64,000 nt of DNA from Thalassospira sp. MCCC 1A03138 (GTDB taxonomy: Bacteria; Pseudomonadota; Alphaproteobacteria; Rhodospirillales; Thalassospiraceae): the NCBI RefSeq assembly GCF_002115785.1, contig NZ_JFJY01000001.1, positions 620,001-684,000 on the forward strand. The letters are read 5' to 3'. Below, one piece after another: positions 39,522 to 49,383 of the stretch. The first letter of the stretch is position 1. The number at the start of each line of letters is the position of its first letter. A model generated the notes under the pieces. That model saw only the letters and a program-made list of their open reading frames with translations, was not told the DNA's origin and did no database searches. Position numbers and translations under genes: made by a program.

Positions 39522-40589
39522 TCAGGCTTCTATCGATATCCGGGGCGGGTCTGATCGACCAACTCCGCCACCACCTGACGATGCCCCGCCAATACCCGTG
39601 CCCCCGCCGTTGCTGTCATAACCGCCAAATGCGTTGGACGGTACCGGATCGGTAGTATTTCTTCCGGTCGTAGGCACAAAGTATTGCACATCATCACGGC
39701 CAAACAGGTCCGCGTTCGGATCATAGGCAAACGGATTTTCACGTTCAGTAACCGGTTCGGGTTGTGGTCGCGGTTCTGGCAGACTGATACCGCCGACCGT
39801 TACGGTCTGATCCTGCAAACGTGCCGATATTTCGCCAAGATACCCCTGAAATGCTTCTATGATCCCCAGCCGCACCTGATCGGCCCCACTGGGTTCGGCT
39901 GCGGCAAGTTGCGCCTGAAGGATATTGTTACCTGCAACCTCGGAAACCCGGCTGCGATCAGCCGCCCCGGCAATGCTTTCGCGGTCTGCCTGTAGGGATA
40001 TTTCCCGGTTTGAAAGCGCTTCCTGCGCGGCATCAACACGGTCACGCGCATTGGAAACCGCCGCATCATCGGAAATGTCGATGGCGGATAGCCCGGTTGC
40101 CAATCCTTCGGTCCCGGATGCATACAGTTCAACATTCAGACGATTGCCTGATGACGTCCCCGATCCGATCTGCAATTCAATTGTCTGATCACTGTCCAGC
40201 AGGTTTTTGCCATCATAATTGCTGCTGGTGGCGATTTCGTCGATCTGATCAAGATAATCCTGAATTTGCGCTGTGATGAACCCGCGTTCGACGCGTGACA
40301 GTGATGGATTGTTTTCAACGCTGCTGACCAGTGTATCGATTTCGTCCAAAGCCGAGCCGATCCGCGAAAGATCATCGGCGGCAACTTTAAGAAAATCATC
40401 CGCACGACCAAGCGATCCCCGCAGGCTCCGGGACGCAGCACTGCTATTGCGAAGGGCATCGTTACTAAGGCTGGTGTTCGGGGAATTGCTGCTTTGGATG
40501 CTCTCGACGGACGCAAGCAGCCGGTTCTGCGGCGCGATGGCACGCGCAGTGTCAGTATAGACCGGATAAGGACTACCAACTGCCTGCAA
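39522..40589 (-). CDS. Solitary flagellin-like protein with Pro/Gly-rich tail
   Basis: A 355-residue protein. Residues ~60-140 look like a flagellin D1 helical region: DEIDTLVSSVEN, SRVERGFITAQIQDYLDQID, EIATSSNYDGKNLLD. A strand then reads IELQIGSGTSSGNRLNVEL, with GLSAIDISDDAAVSNARDRV and a C-terminal helix AGNNILQAQLAAAEP. The last ~80 residues are Pro- and Gly-rich. The canonical D0 N-terminus of flagellins is absent, and no flagellar genes are nearby. The start is a weak TTG (40589), so the true N-terminus is uncertain. Function is unknown. Confidence 0.7.
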   Translation of the reverse strand: MQAVGSPYPVYTDTARAIAPQNRLLASVESIQSSNSPNTSLSNDALRNSSAASRSLRGSLGRADDFLKVAADDLSRIGSALDEIDTLVSSVENNPSLSRVERGFITAQIQDYLDQIDEIATSSNYDGKNLLDSDQTIELQIGSGTSSGNRLNVELYASGTEGLATGLSAIDISDDAAVSNARDRVDAAQEALSNREISLQADRESIAGAADRSRVSEVAGNNILQAQLAAAEPSGADQVRLGIIEAFQGYLGEISARLQDQTVTVGGISLPEPRPQPEPVTERENPFAYDPNADLFGRDDVQYFVPTTGRNTTDPVPSNAFGGYDSNGGGTGIGGASSGGGGVGRSDPPRISIEA

Positions 40590-40761
40590 TGTCGTTTCCG
40601 CACAAACAAGCCGGTTATGCAGCTACATGCCACGCCCCGGTCCGAATCACATTGATCCGAAGCCGGGCAGCCCATCCTGGAAGTCCGGCGGAAAAACCAG
40701 ACATAAGTATAGTGTATTTGGAACTGAATATTAAGCCAAAACAAACAACTGGTGCGTTCAA

Positions 40762-42156
40762 TCAGGCCGATGTTTTATTTCGATGCAGGATTGCAAACAT
40801 CTCAAGATGCGATGACCACAGGAACTGATCGACCGGAACAACGCGCGTCAGTTCATAACCACCATTGCGCAACACCCTGATATCCCGGGAAAATGTCGCA
40901 GGATTGCACGACACCGCGATCACCCATTCAGGCCCGTCAATCGCAAGGTTTTCACACTGCGCCAATGCACCGGCACGTGGGGGATCAAACAGGACAAGAT
41001 CAAGTCCGGACAAGTCGACCTTATCAAGGGGACGGCGAAATAGATCGCGTTCGACAACCTTGACCGGACTCGACGATTGTCCGACGGCATATTGCAGGCT
41101 GCGCACGGCACGCGGGTCGCTTTCCACCGCCATGACATTGCGGCGATCCCCCCCCAATGCAAGCGCAAAGGTAAAGCTGCCAATCCCGCAAAACAGGTCC
41201 GCCACATGGCGGGCCGGGATACGTTGCAACGCCACCTTGATCGCATTGGTCAGGGATGCCTCGCCATTCCGGGTCGCTTGCAGGAAGCCCCCTGGCGGCA
41301 CGGGCACATTGATGCCTTCGAAGGCAACGGTCGGGGTGCGGCGTGCGGCAACCGGTTCATCATTGGCGTCACCGACCTTCCAGCTTAGCCTTGCCAGATC
41401 AAGATTTTCAGCAAATTCGGCCAGATCCTGCCGCATATCGAGCCCCGGTTCGACACCTGCATGTATCACCACATCAAAGCCGTTATCCGCACGGGTCACA
41501 AACACTTCCTTGACGGTCTTTGCTGCATCCGGATCACATTTGCCAAGAAAGGCCGCAAAGGCATCACGAAATGCCATCAGGTCCGGATGGAGAACGGCAC
41601 AGTCGGTAATGTCGATGACCGTATGGCTGAACCGGCCATGGAAACCGACATGCACACCGGTTGCCCCCACATGAACAGCAAAACCGGCCCGGCGACGGCT
41701 TGCCGGGGGTGAAATTTCGACATCTCCCACCAGTTCCTCGGCCTCGTCGGGATCAAGTCCGGCGCGCTGGACCGCGGTTAATGCCTTCTGGCGTTTCCAG
41801 TTGCGATAGCTGTCATCATCAAGATGCTGAAGCGCACATCCGCCGCAGCTTTCATAATGGCTGCACCGCGGGGCACTGGCAGGCGCACTGCGCGCAATCA
41901 GTTCGACCAGTTCCGCACCATATCCATCGCCGCGTTTTTGCCGCAGGGCGACACGCACGTCATCACCGGGCAGGACACAGTCGACATAGGCAATGATGCT
42001 GGAACCATCCGGCCCCGTGATGCTTGCAATGCCGTCGCCCCGCGCGCCGATTTCGCGGATTGTCGTTGTCGCCTCGAACCCGATCAACGGATCGCGGCGG
42101 GGCGCGGATTTACGACGCCCACCGCGGGCACGGGGATTGCGGTGATGATGTTTCAT
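40762..42156 (-). CDS. 23S rRNA (uracil-C5)-methyltransferase, RlmD/TrmA family
   Basis: A 464-residue SAM-dependent RNA m5U methyltransferase. It has a basic N-terminus, a TRAM domain (about 30-90), iron-sulfur ligands CSHYESCGGCALQH plus ITDCAVLHP (four Cys), the SAM-binding loop VADLFCGIGSFTFALA, the FDPPRAG motif and catalytic Cys in SCNPATFSRD. This is the RlmD-like group, which methylates a uridine of 23S rRNA; the exact position cannot be told from sequence. Its ATG overlaps the stop of a possible small upstream frame by four bases. Confidence 0.92.
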   Translation of the reverse strand: MKHHHRNPRARGGRRKSAPRRDPLIGFEATTTIREIGARGDGIASITGPDGSSIIAYVDCVLPGDDVRVALRQKRGDGYGAELVELIARSAPASAPRCSHYESCGGCALQHLDDDSYRNWKRQKALTAVQRAGLDPDEAEELVGDVEISPPASRRRAGFAVHVGATGVHVGFHGRFSHTVIDITDCAVLHPDLMAFRDAFAAFLGKCDPDAAKTVKEVFVTRADNGFDVVIHAGVEPGLDMRQDLAEFAENLDLARLSWKVGDANDEPVAARRTPTVAFEGINVPVPPGGFLQATRNGEASLTNAIKVALQRIPARHVADLFCGIGSFTFALALGGDRRNVMAVESDPRAVRSLQYAVGQSSSPVKVVERDLFRRPLDKVDLSGLDLVLFDPPRAGALAQCENLAIDGPEWVIAVSCNPATFSRDIRVLRNGGYELTRVVPVDQFLWSSHLEMFAILHRNKTSA

Positions 42157-42305
42157 GAACTCTCTCTTTGATCCGGCTTATGCTGCACCTTGCGGGATGG
42201 CGCACCGGCATCGACATACACCAGATATGCAATGACGAACAGACCTGCACAATGCATGGCTGCCCGACGGCCTGTAATCCGGCGATCGAGCTCGCAAGTG
42301 ACCAT
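42153..42305 (-). CDS. Possible 50-residue membrane peptide upstream of the RNA methyltransferase
   Basis: ATG at 42305 opens a 50-codon frame whose TGA overlaps the methyltransferase ATG (TCATGA). It encodes a short hydrophobic stretch, CAGLFVIAYLVYVDAG, flanked by charged residues. There is no clear ribosome site upstream. The exact stop/start overlap suggests translational coupling, but a chance frame cannot be excluded. No family is recognised. Confidence 0.3.
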   Translation of the reverse strand: MVTCELDRRITGRRAAMHCAGLFVIAYLVYVDAGAPSRKVQHKPDQRESS

Positions 42306-42535
42306 ACGGTCAGTTGAAATTTAACCTTTATTCACTTTTGCACACGCTCAAACCCTTAAAATCGTGTAAGAATGCCCCCATAAACAGCGTAGTGGATTAA
42401 GTTCGGGGCCACAAAGCGCTGGCACACTGTTCTCGACAATTGCGAGAACACCATTGTGACAATGCAATTTGTCTTATCGGGCGCAGGCGCAGAATAAAGT
42501 CACGATTAACCATGATCGTGAGACTTGGGGAAGAC
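42306..42535. other. Divergent promoter region
   Basis: About 230 bp between the leftward RNA methyltransferase unit and the rightward CHASE-GGDEF-EAL gene, locally AT-rich near 42310-42370. It should contain promoters in both directions; I see no clear operator. Confidence 0.4.
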
Positions 42536-45133
42536 ATGGAAGACGACAACCGGCCAACCGAAGAATCAGCGACCGAGCGCAAAACCGGCATTCGCAAGCA
42601 GGCCCTTCTTGCCAGCTTCATGACTGCGGTCCTGCTCGCACTTGCGACTTTTCTGCTCTGGAGCAACGCGCTTCAGAATCGCGATACCATGTTGCTGTCT
42701 GCGGCCCGGATCATGTCTTCCGGCATTGCACAGCAGGTCCGGCAAATCGTCGACAACAATCTGCATGTACTCGAAACCTTTGCCGATAACTGGCAGGACG
42801 GCGCACCAGCCGAAGAACGCGATTATCTGAGCCTCGCCACCCCTTTGCAGGCCCGTTTCCCGGCCCTTCAGGCCGTCAATTGGGTCACGCCAAACTACAT
42901 CATCCTGTATGTCGCCCCGATCAAGGGGAATGTCCCGGCGATGGGTGCGGATCTGAAACGCCATCCACTTGCCGGACCGGTGCTTGATATCGCGCTTGAT
43001 CAGCGCCGCACACAGATCACCCCGACCCTTGAACTGCTGCAGGGCGGACGCGGGTTTGCCGTCTATACACCGGTGCTTAGCCGCGATGGGCAGATCATTG
43101 GCGTGATTAACGGCGTTGTTCGTATCCGCACGATGCTGACATCGGTTATCGATGACGAAGGGATCATGGGGTATTCGGTTCGGGTCCGCGAAGGCGATAC
43201 CGTTCTGTTTGACCTTCAGGGTGAAGGCGACGATCCGGGGCTGGAACAGACCACGGCGGTCGATATTGCCGGTCGCCAATGGCACATCGATGTTACCGCC
43301 GACCCCAGCCTTGCCAACCAGACGATGTTCAGCCCGGAAACGGTGCTGTTTATCGGGGCGGCGATCACGATCATCATGACGATGATTGTCTTCGTGCTTG
43401 CCAACCGCCAACCGCGATCATCTGGACGCATCATCCATCACATGCGTGCGCCTGATGATATCAGCGATCTGTCGCTTGCCATCACGCGGCTGGATGGTCA
43501 CCTGAAATCCATGACACCGGAAACGGCTGATTTCTTTGACCTGCGCGAAGAAGATTACGGTTTTATCCGGTTTTACAATCTGGCACCGGAATTCCAGTCC
43601 GACGGCACGGCATCACGCCGGGCGCAGGAAAAGATGCTGCTTGCGCTGAGCCGTGGGGACGAAGAACTTCGTCGCGAATGGGTTGTCCGCAGTGCCGAAG
43701 GTGTTCATGTGGTCTGCGACCTGTCGATGCGGCCATCTGTCAATCACGATGACTGCGTTGATATCACCCTGCACCACAATCCGGCTGCCAATGCATCGGT
43801 CAATCGCCTGCGCTATCTGGCAACGCATGATCCGATGACCGGTCTGCCAAACCGCGCCCTGTTTGATGACCGGCTTAATCAGGCCGTTGCCCATGCCAAA
43901 CGTTATGAAAAGCTTCTGGCGGTTCTGGTGGTGGATATCGATAATTTCCGTGCCATCAATGACCGGTTCGGATCGGATATCGGCGATGAAACATTGCGCA
44001 CGGTTTCTGGTCGCTTGCGCGCGACGGTTCGGGAAAAAGACAGCTGTGCGCGTTTTTCGGGCGATATGTTTGCCGTCATTGCAACCGACCTGTCCGAAGC
44101 CGAAGGGGCGGCCCTTGTCGCAGAACGAATTGTGGAGTCCATGTCCCAGCCGATCCAGGCAGGTGGCAATGATGAAATCCGCCTGCATGTAAGTGTCGGT
44201 GTTGCCCTTTACCCCAATGATGCCAGGGCACCTTCGCAATTGCTGGCCAATGCCGATGCCGCGATGTATCGCGCCCAGAAATCAGCAGAATCGTCCTATT
44301 GTTTCTTTGTCGAGACAATGAACAGCGTGATGCATGCCCGCCTGTCGATGGAAACGCAATTGCGTCGGGCGGTCGATGAAAAGCGCTTTGTTCTGGAATT
44401 CCAGCCGCGCTATCGCACATCTGACCGGACCCTTACCGGTTTTGAGGCCCTGCTGCGCTGGATCGATGAAAGCGGAAAAAGACGCCTGCCGCCTGACTTC
44501 ATTGCCGTTGCCGATCGCACCGGCCTGCTGACCCCGCTGGGACGCTGGATCATCGAAACCGCCTGCAAACAAATTGCGCAATGGCGGAACGAGGGTTACA
44601 TCCCGGTTCCGGTGGCCCTGAACGTCTCAAGCCGCCAGTTTATTCAGGCCGATCTGCTTAAAAGCATTGTCGAGCTTACCAAGGCATATGAAATCGACCC
44701 GGCAATGATCGAGATCGAAGTCTCCGAAGAAATTGCCATGCGTGATCCCGAACGCGCACTTGGCCAGTTCTATCGCTTTGCCGAGGCAGGGATTGGTCTG
44801 ACACTGGATCATTTTGCTGCGGCCAACACATCGCTTCGCTATCTGAAACGCTTCCCGGTGCAGCGGATCAAATTGTCCAAGGCATTGTTTAACATCGCGC
44901 TTGATGAACAGCCCGAAAACAGCATCCTGCAACCGGCCATCCGGTTGTGCAAAAGCCTTAACCGCAAAGTGGTTGCTGTCGGCGTCGAAACCGAGGATCA
45001 GCTTGCCGTCCTGCAATCCGCCGATTGCGACGAATTGCAGGGCTTCCTGCTGTCGCCGCCGGTCGATGCGATTGAAACGACCGCACTGCTCAGCCATCAG
45101 AACCCGGCGGAAAAATCACCGGCACGAAGCTGA
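42536..45133 (+). CDS. CHASE-GGDEF-EAL membrane protein with degenerate catalytic motifs
   Basis: An ~865-residue c-di-GMP-family sensor. After a short cytoplasmic start, one helix (about 23-43) leads to a periplasmic CHASE-type domain (for example FPALQAVNWVTPNYIILYVAP), then a second helix (about 270-290) and GGDEF and EAL domains. The GGDEF motif reads RFSGDMFAV (Gly and Glu lost). In the EAL domain, GFEALLRW is kept but DDFG has become DHFA, LKID has become IKLS, and the EGVE region reads VGVE. The protein is therefore probably an inactive receptor or scaffold. Start chosen at ATG 42536 after GGGGAAG; 42512 is also possible. A perfect terminator follows. Confidence 0.85.
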   Translation: MEDDNRPTEESATERKTGIRKQALLASFMTAVLLALATFLLWSNALQNRDTMLLSAARIMSSGIAQQVRQIVDNNLHVLETFADNWQDGAPAEERDYLSLATPLQARFPALQAVNWVTPNYIILYVAPIKGNVPAMGADLKRHPLAGPVLDIALDQRRTQITPTLELLQGGRGFAVYTPVLSRDGQIIGVINGVVRIRTMLTSVIDDEGIMGYSVRVREGDTVLFDLQGEGDDPGLEQTTAVDIAGRQWHIDVTADPSLANQTMFSPETVLFIGAAITIIMTMIVFVLANRQPRSSGRIIHHMRAPDDISDLSLAITRLDGHLKSMTPETADFFDLREEDYGFIRFYNLAPEFQSDGTASRRAQEKMLLALSRGDEELRREWVVRSAEGVHVVCDLSMRPSVNHDDCVDITLHHNPAANASVNRLRYLATHDPMTGLPNRALFDDRLNQAVAHAKRYEKLLAVLVVDIDNFRAINDRFGSDIGDETLRTVSGRLRATVREKDSCARFSGDMFAVIATDLSEAEGAALVAERIVESMSQPIQAGGNDEIRLHVSVGVALYPNDARAPSQLLANADAAMYRAQKSAESSYCFFVETMNSVMHARLSMETQLRRAVDEKRFVLEFQPRYRTSDRTLTGFEALLRWIDESGKRRLPPDFIAVADRTGLLTPLGRWIIETACKQIAQWRNEGYIPVPVALNVSSRQFIQADLLKSIVELTKAYEIDPAMIEIEVSEEIAMRDPERALGQFYRFAEAGIGLTLDHFAAANTSLRYLKRFPVQRIKLSKALFNIALDEQPENSILQPAIRLCKSLNRKVVAVGVETEDQLAVLQSADCDELQGFLLSPPVDAIETTALLSHQNPAEKSPARS

Positions 45134-45164
45134 ATTTCGCGGGCTTTCAGGATGAACCAGAAAC

Positions 45165-45203
45165 AGCAAGGCCGGGCATTTTACCCGGCCTTGCTTTTTT
45201 TTT
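45165..45203 (+). terminator. Terminator of the GGDEF-EAL gene
   Basis: AGCAAGGCCGGG pairs perfectly with CCCGGCCTTGCT (12 bp, 7-base loop) followed by eight or more T. It also serves the convergent mgtE gene. Confidence 0.95.
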
Positions 45204-45216
45204 GCATTTGGCGCTG

Positions 45217-46623
45217 TTACAGCAGGAAGGTCGCGGCCAACCCAAGGAAGGCAAAGAAGCCAACCACATCGGTAATCGTTGTCAGAAACACCGATGAAGA
45301 CACCGCCGGGTCGATCCCGGCCCGTTCAAGACCAAGCGGGATCAGTGCGCCAAACAATCCGGCAAACAGCAGATTGATGATCATTGCTGCCCCGATCACA
45401 CCACCAAGCATGACATCATCAAACCAGAACCACGTCACAGCCCCGGTCAGAACGGCAAAGGCAAGCCCGTTCAAACCGCACACGGCGACTTCCTTGCGGA
45501 TAACACGCCAGGCGTTGGTGCTGGTCAGTTCACGTGTGGCAATCGCACGCACGGCAACGGTCAGGGTCTGGGTCCCGGCATTGCCCCCCATAGAAGCCAC
45601 AATCGGCATCAGAACCGCCAGCGCAACAAGCTGCTGGATGGTTCCCTCAAATACGCCAATGACCATCGATGCCGCAATGGCGGTAAAAAGATTGACCAGC
45701 AACCATGTAAATCGGGATCGGGTCGTATCAAAAATCGCACTTGAAAGGTCGTCTTCCTCGCCAACACCGGCAAGGCGCATCATGTCTTCTTCATATTCTT
45801 CATCGATGACGTCAACCACGTCATCGACCGTGATCACACCGACCAGTCGGCCGCTATCGTCGACAACCGGTGCCGAAATAAGGTCGCGCTGACGGAACAG
45901 GTGGGCGACGTTTTCCTGTTCCTCGGTCACGACAACCGTGCGCATGTTTTCGGTATCCATCACATCGCGGATAAGCACCGGACGATTGGTACGGATTGCA
46001 CGTGAAAGCGGAACGATCCCCACCGGGCTGTATCGTGGATCAACCACGATGATGTCATAAAAATCATCCGGAAGGTTTTTCGCCGAGCGCAGGAAATCGA
46101 TGGTCTGCCCGACCGACCAGTAATCCGGAATCGCCACCAGCTCGCGCTGCATGATACGACCGGCGGTATATTCCGGATAGGATAGTGCTTCTTCAACGCG
46201 GGCGCGCTCGATATCGGAAAGGGCACCCAGAAGTTCTTTCTGGTCCTCTTCTTCCAGATATTCGACAACCTCGACCACGTCATCCGAATCGAGTTCGGAA
46301 ATCGCTTCGGCCACCGCCTCGGTACCAAGCAGCGAAATGACCTCTTCGCGCAGCTCGTCATCAAGTTCGGTCAGAAGTTCCGGATCAAAATCCGGGCGGA
46401 TCAGATCGACCAGCTTGACGCGCTGGCTGCTGCTCGCCCAACCCAGAAGGTCGGCAATATCGGCAAAATGAAGTTCGGAAATCAGTTCTTCGGCGCGCGA
46501 TACATCATCGTCGCCCAGTGCATCAAGAATCTCGCGCGCATATTCAGGAGTAAGATCGACATACTCGTCACCAGACGACGTATTTTCTGCCGGACGTTCC
46601 AGTTCTTCGACCTGATCCGTCAT
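45217..46623 (-). CDS. mgtE: Magnesium transporter MgtE
   Basis: A 468-residue Mg2+ channel. An N-terminal superhelical MgtE_N domain (about 25-130, ISELHFADIADLLGW, LDSDDVVEVVEYL) is followed by a CBS pair (about 140-265, IMQRELVAIPDYWSVGQTID, VGVITVDDVVDVI). Five membrane helices (about 290-468) contain the pore motif VASMGGNAGTQTLTVAVRA. These gate Mg2+ uptake according to cytoplasmic Mg2+ (family knowledge). It ends at the bidirectional terminator shared with the GGDEF-EAL gene. Confidence 0.96.
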   Translation of the reverse strand: MTDQVEELERPAENTSSGDEYVDLTPEYAREILDALGDDDVSRAEELISELHFADIADLLGWASSSQRVKLVDLIRPDFDPELLTELDDELREEVISLLGTEAVAEAISELDSDDVVEVVEYLEEEDQKELLGALSDIERARVEEALSYPEYTAGRIMQRELVAIPDYWSVGQTIDFLRSAKNLPDDFYDIIVVDPRYSPVGIVPLSRAIRTNRPVLIRDVMDTENMRTVVVTEEQENVAHLFRQRDLISAPVVDDSGRLVGVITVDDVVDVIDEEYEEDMMRLAGVGEEDDLSSAIFDTTRSRFTWLLVNLFTAIAASMVIGVFEGTIQQLVALAVLMPIVASMGGNAGTQTLTVAVRAIATRELTSTNAWRVIRKEVAVCGLNGLAFAVLTGAVTWFWFDDVMLGGVIGAAMIINLLFAGLFGALIPLGLERAGIDPAVSSSVFLTTITDVVGFFAFLGLAATFLL

Positions 46624-46675
46624 CTGCCCCTCCCCTGATTGTGTTGCGCGCTAAGTCCGTTCCTGCACTTCAATT

Positions 46676-46710
46676 AAAAATGCCGTGCCGGACCAGTTGT
46701 CCGGCACGGC
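46676..46710 (-). terminator. Rho-independent terminator of maeB
   Basis: GCCGTGCCGGAC pairs perfectly with GTCCGGCACGGC (12 bp, 5-base loop), followed on the minus strand by a T5 run. A second weaker hairpin lies between it and the maeB stop. Confidence 0.88.
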
Positions 46711-46766
46711 TGTTTCTGCGCTATCGCTCAGGCCCGGTCAAGGGCCGCGCGATAGCAATGTGCGGT

Positions 46767-49058
46767 TTAATTGTGTTCCTGACTGCGATTGATGGCATCA
46801 ACCACCGCAATCGCACTCATATTAACAATCCCACGTACCGTGATCGACGGGCTGACCACGTGGGCCGGTTTGGCCGCACCGACCAGAATCGGGCCAACCG
46901 GCAAACCATCGCCCAGCATCTTGACCATGTTGTAGGAAATGTTCGCCGCATCAAGGGTCGGCATCACCAGCAGGTTTGCCGAGCCTTTCAGCATCGAATT
47001 CGGGAAAATGCGTGACCGGATTTCTTCGGAAATCGCGGCATCGGCATGCATTTCACCCTCAACCTCAAGGTCCGGTGCCAGGGTACGGATCAGCTGCAAC
47101 GCATCGCGCATCTTGCAGGCCGATTTGTTTTCGTGGCTGCCAAAGTTCGAATGCGAAATCAGGGCGGCCTTCGGCGTAATCCCGAAACGCTTGACCACGT
47201 CGGCCGCCATGATCGCGGTTTCCGCAACATGTTCGGGCGTCGGATCAACCGACACATAGGTATCGGTCAGGAAGAAGGTCCCCTGCTTCATGATCATCAT
47301 ATTGACGGTCGAGAAGTCGGTAACCCCTTTCTGCACGCCGACAAGGTTCCGCACATAGCGCAGATGACGCAGGAAACCGCCCTGGCACCCGCACAGCATC
47401 GCATCCACCTCGCCGCGGCGAAGCATCAGGGCGGCAATCACGGTCGGACGGGTCCGCACGATGGAACGCGCATATTCCGGGTTGATACCACGGCGGCCCA
47501 TGATGTTGTGGAAATCCTGCCAATCCTGTTCGAAATGCGGATTGTCTTCCGGATCATGGATTTCAACCTGTTCGTCCGGGATCAGGCGCAAACCAAGTTC
47601 GGCAATGCGTTCAAGGATCACATCACGACGACCGATCAGAACCGGATGACACACACCATCATCAACCAGAACCTGACAGGCCTGCAGAACACGGCGCGAT
47701 TCGCCTTCGGGATAGACAACGCGTTTTTTCTGCGAACGCGCCATATCAAACACCGGCTTCATCACCAGACCGGACCGGAAGACAAAGCCTTCAAGCTGCT
47801 GACGATACGCATCGAAATCCGTGATCGGACGTTTGGCAACGCCACTATCCATCGCGGCTTTTGCCACGCGCGGCGGGATTTCAAGCATCAGGCGCGGATC
47901 AAACGGTTTGGGAATAAGATATTCCGGCCCAAAACGCAGCTCCTGACCGCCATAGGCAGCCGCCACAATGTCGGAAACCTCGGCAGTTGCCAGATCGGCA
48001 ATGGCCTCGACCGCGGCGATTTTCATTTCCTCGTTGATCTCGGTCGCGGCAACGTCAAGCGCACCACGGAACAGGAACGGGAAACAAAGAACGTTGTTAA
48101 CCTGGTTCGGATAATCCGTCCGTCCGGTCGCCATAACCGCATCCGGGCGGATTTCCTTGACCAGTTCAGGTGAAACTTCCGGGGTCGGGTTGGCCAGCGC
48201 CATGATGATCGGGCGTTCGCCCATTTTGCGCAGCTCTTCCTCGCCCATGATGTTCGGCGCCGAAAGACCAAGGAACACATCCGCCCCCTCGATCACATCG
48301 CTCAGGGTCCGTGCATTGGTGTCGATGGCATATTCCGCTTTCCACGGATCCATCTCTTCCTTGCGCCCCTTGTAAACCACACCGAACCGGTCGGTTACGG
48401 TGATGTTTTCGCGCGGCAGCCCCATGGAAACCAGAAGGTTAAGGCACGCAAGTGCGGCTGCCCCGGCCCCCGATGCAACAAGACGGACCTTGCTGATATC
48501 CTTGCCAACAACCCGAAGGCCGTTGCGCACGGCTGCGGCAACGCAAATCGCCGTACCATGCTGGTCATCGTGGAAAATCGGAATGTTGCAGCGTTCGCGT
48601 AATGCCTTCTCGATAATGAAGCATTCCGGCGCCTTAATGTCTTCTAGGTTAACACCGCCAAATGTCGGCTCAAGGGCTGCAACAATATCGATGAATTTCT
48701 GAGGGTCGGTTTCGTTCACCTCAAGATCGAAGACATCGATATTGGCGAACTTTTTGAACAGAACCGCCTTGCCTTCCATCACCGGCTTGGACGCCAGCGG
48801 ACCAATCGGGCCAAGGCCCAGAACCGCCGTGCCGTTGGAAATCACACCAACCAGATTGCCGCGCGCGGTATATTCGGCTGCGGTTTCAGGGTCTTTGACG
48901 ATTTCCTCGCAGGCGAACGCGACACCGGGCGAATAGGCCAGCGCAAGGTCACGCTGGTTTGCCAGCGTCGTGGTTGCCGTAACGGACAGCTTCCCCGGGG
49001 TGGGATACCGGTGATAGTCCAAAGCTGCTTCGCGCAGCTTGTCATTTCTGTTTGCCAT
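46767..49058 (-). CDS. maeB: NADP-dependent malic enzyme, MaeB type (fused to phosphotransacetylase-like domain)
   Basis: Oxidative decarboxylation of malate to pyruvate giving NADPH. The 763 residues have the MaeB layout. The malic enzyme part (1-~430) shows [35 protein letters not shown] and [15 protein letters not shown], and the NAD(P) loop [18 protein letters not shown]-terminal phosphotransacetylase-like domain (about 440-763) is usually regulatory, responding to acetyl-CoA. It is monocistronic. Two inverted repeats lie just upstream, one of which includes its ribosome site. Confidence 0.95.
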   Translation of the reverse strand: MANRNDKLREAALDYHRYPTPGKLSVTATTTLANQRDLALAYSPGVAFACEEIVKDPETAAEYTARGNLVGVISNGTAVLGLGPIGPLASKPVMEGKAVLFKKFANIDVFDLEVNETDPQKFIDIVAALEPTFGGVNLEDIKAPECFIIEKALRERCNIPIFHDDQHGTAICVAAAVRNGLRVVGKDISKVRLVASGAGAAALACLNLLVSMGLPRENITVTDRFGVVYKGRKEEMDPWKAEYAIDTNARTLSDVIEGADVFLGLSAPNIMGEEELRKMGERPIIMALANPTPEVSPELVKEIRPDAVMATGRTDYPNQVNNVLCFPFLFRGALDVAATEINEEMKIAAVEAIADLATAEVSDIVAAAYGGQELRFGPEYLIPKPFDPRLMLEIPPRVAKAAMDSGVAKRPITDFDAYRQQLEGFVFRSGLVMKPVFDMARSQKKRVVYPEGESRRVLQACQVLVDDGVCHPVLIGRRDVILERIAELGLRLIPDEQVEIHDPEDNPHFEQDWQDFHNIMGRRGINPEYARSIVRTRPTVIAALMLRRGEVDAMLCGCQGGFLRHLRYVRNLVGVQKGVTDFSTVNMMIMKQGTFFLTDTYVSVDPTPEHVAETAIMAADVVKRFGITPKAALISHSNFGSHENKSACKMRDALQLIRTLAPDLEVEGEMHADAAISEEIRSRIFPNSMLKGSANLLVMPTLDAANISYNMVKMLGDGLPVGPILVGAAKPAHVVSPSITVRGIVNMSAIAVVDAINRSQEHN

Positions 49059-49061
49059 AAG

Positions 49062-49084
49062 AATACCTTTTAATTTCAGGTATT
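49062..49084 (-). promoter_or_regulatory. Hairpin sequestering the maeB ribosome site
   Basis: AATACCT (minus strand) pairs with AGGTATT nine bases later; the second arm contains the AAGG ribosome site of maeB, ending four bases before its ATG. It could occlude translation. Confidence 0.4.
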
Positions 49085-49092
49085 TACATAAA

Positions 49093-49111
49093 TTAACCGT
49101 TAAACGGTTAA
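49093..49111. promoter_or_regulatory. Perfect palindromic operator upstream of maeB
   Basis: TTAACCGTT-A-AACGGTTAA is a perfect 9-bp inverted repeat, about 35 bases before the maeB start, in the position of a repressor operator. The regulator is unknown and not encoded next to it. Confidence 0.5.
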
Positions 49112-49383
49112 ATCCTGATAATTCACTCTAGCGGGACAGGCAGACTAAATGAGTTTGGCCCGCGATTGAAGCACTCAGTGTAACTATCTGTCCGTGGGCT
49201 GCATTGCGTAATTCTCAATCCCTATTTTTCACAATGATTTCGACTCGACGTCGAAAGCCCAATTGCATCCCATACACGCCCTCTAGTTGCACAAAAAGAC
49301 GATTTTTCTCTCCCATTCACGGAATTCCTATGAAATAGTTAGGACTTTAGAGAGACATTTCAGTCAACCATAGGTGTCCGTGA
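49112..49383. other. AT-rich non-coding stretch before the two-gene insert
   Basis: About 270 bp with no gene seen. It carries another dyad, TTTCGAC-N5-GTCGAAA (49238-49256), a possible operator. Base composition is visibly more AT-rich than the surrounding chromosome, like the two genes that follow. Confidence 0.5.
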
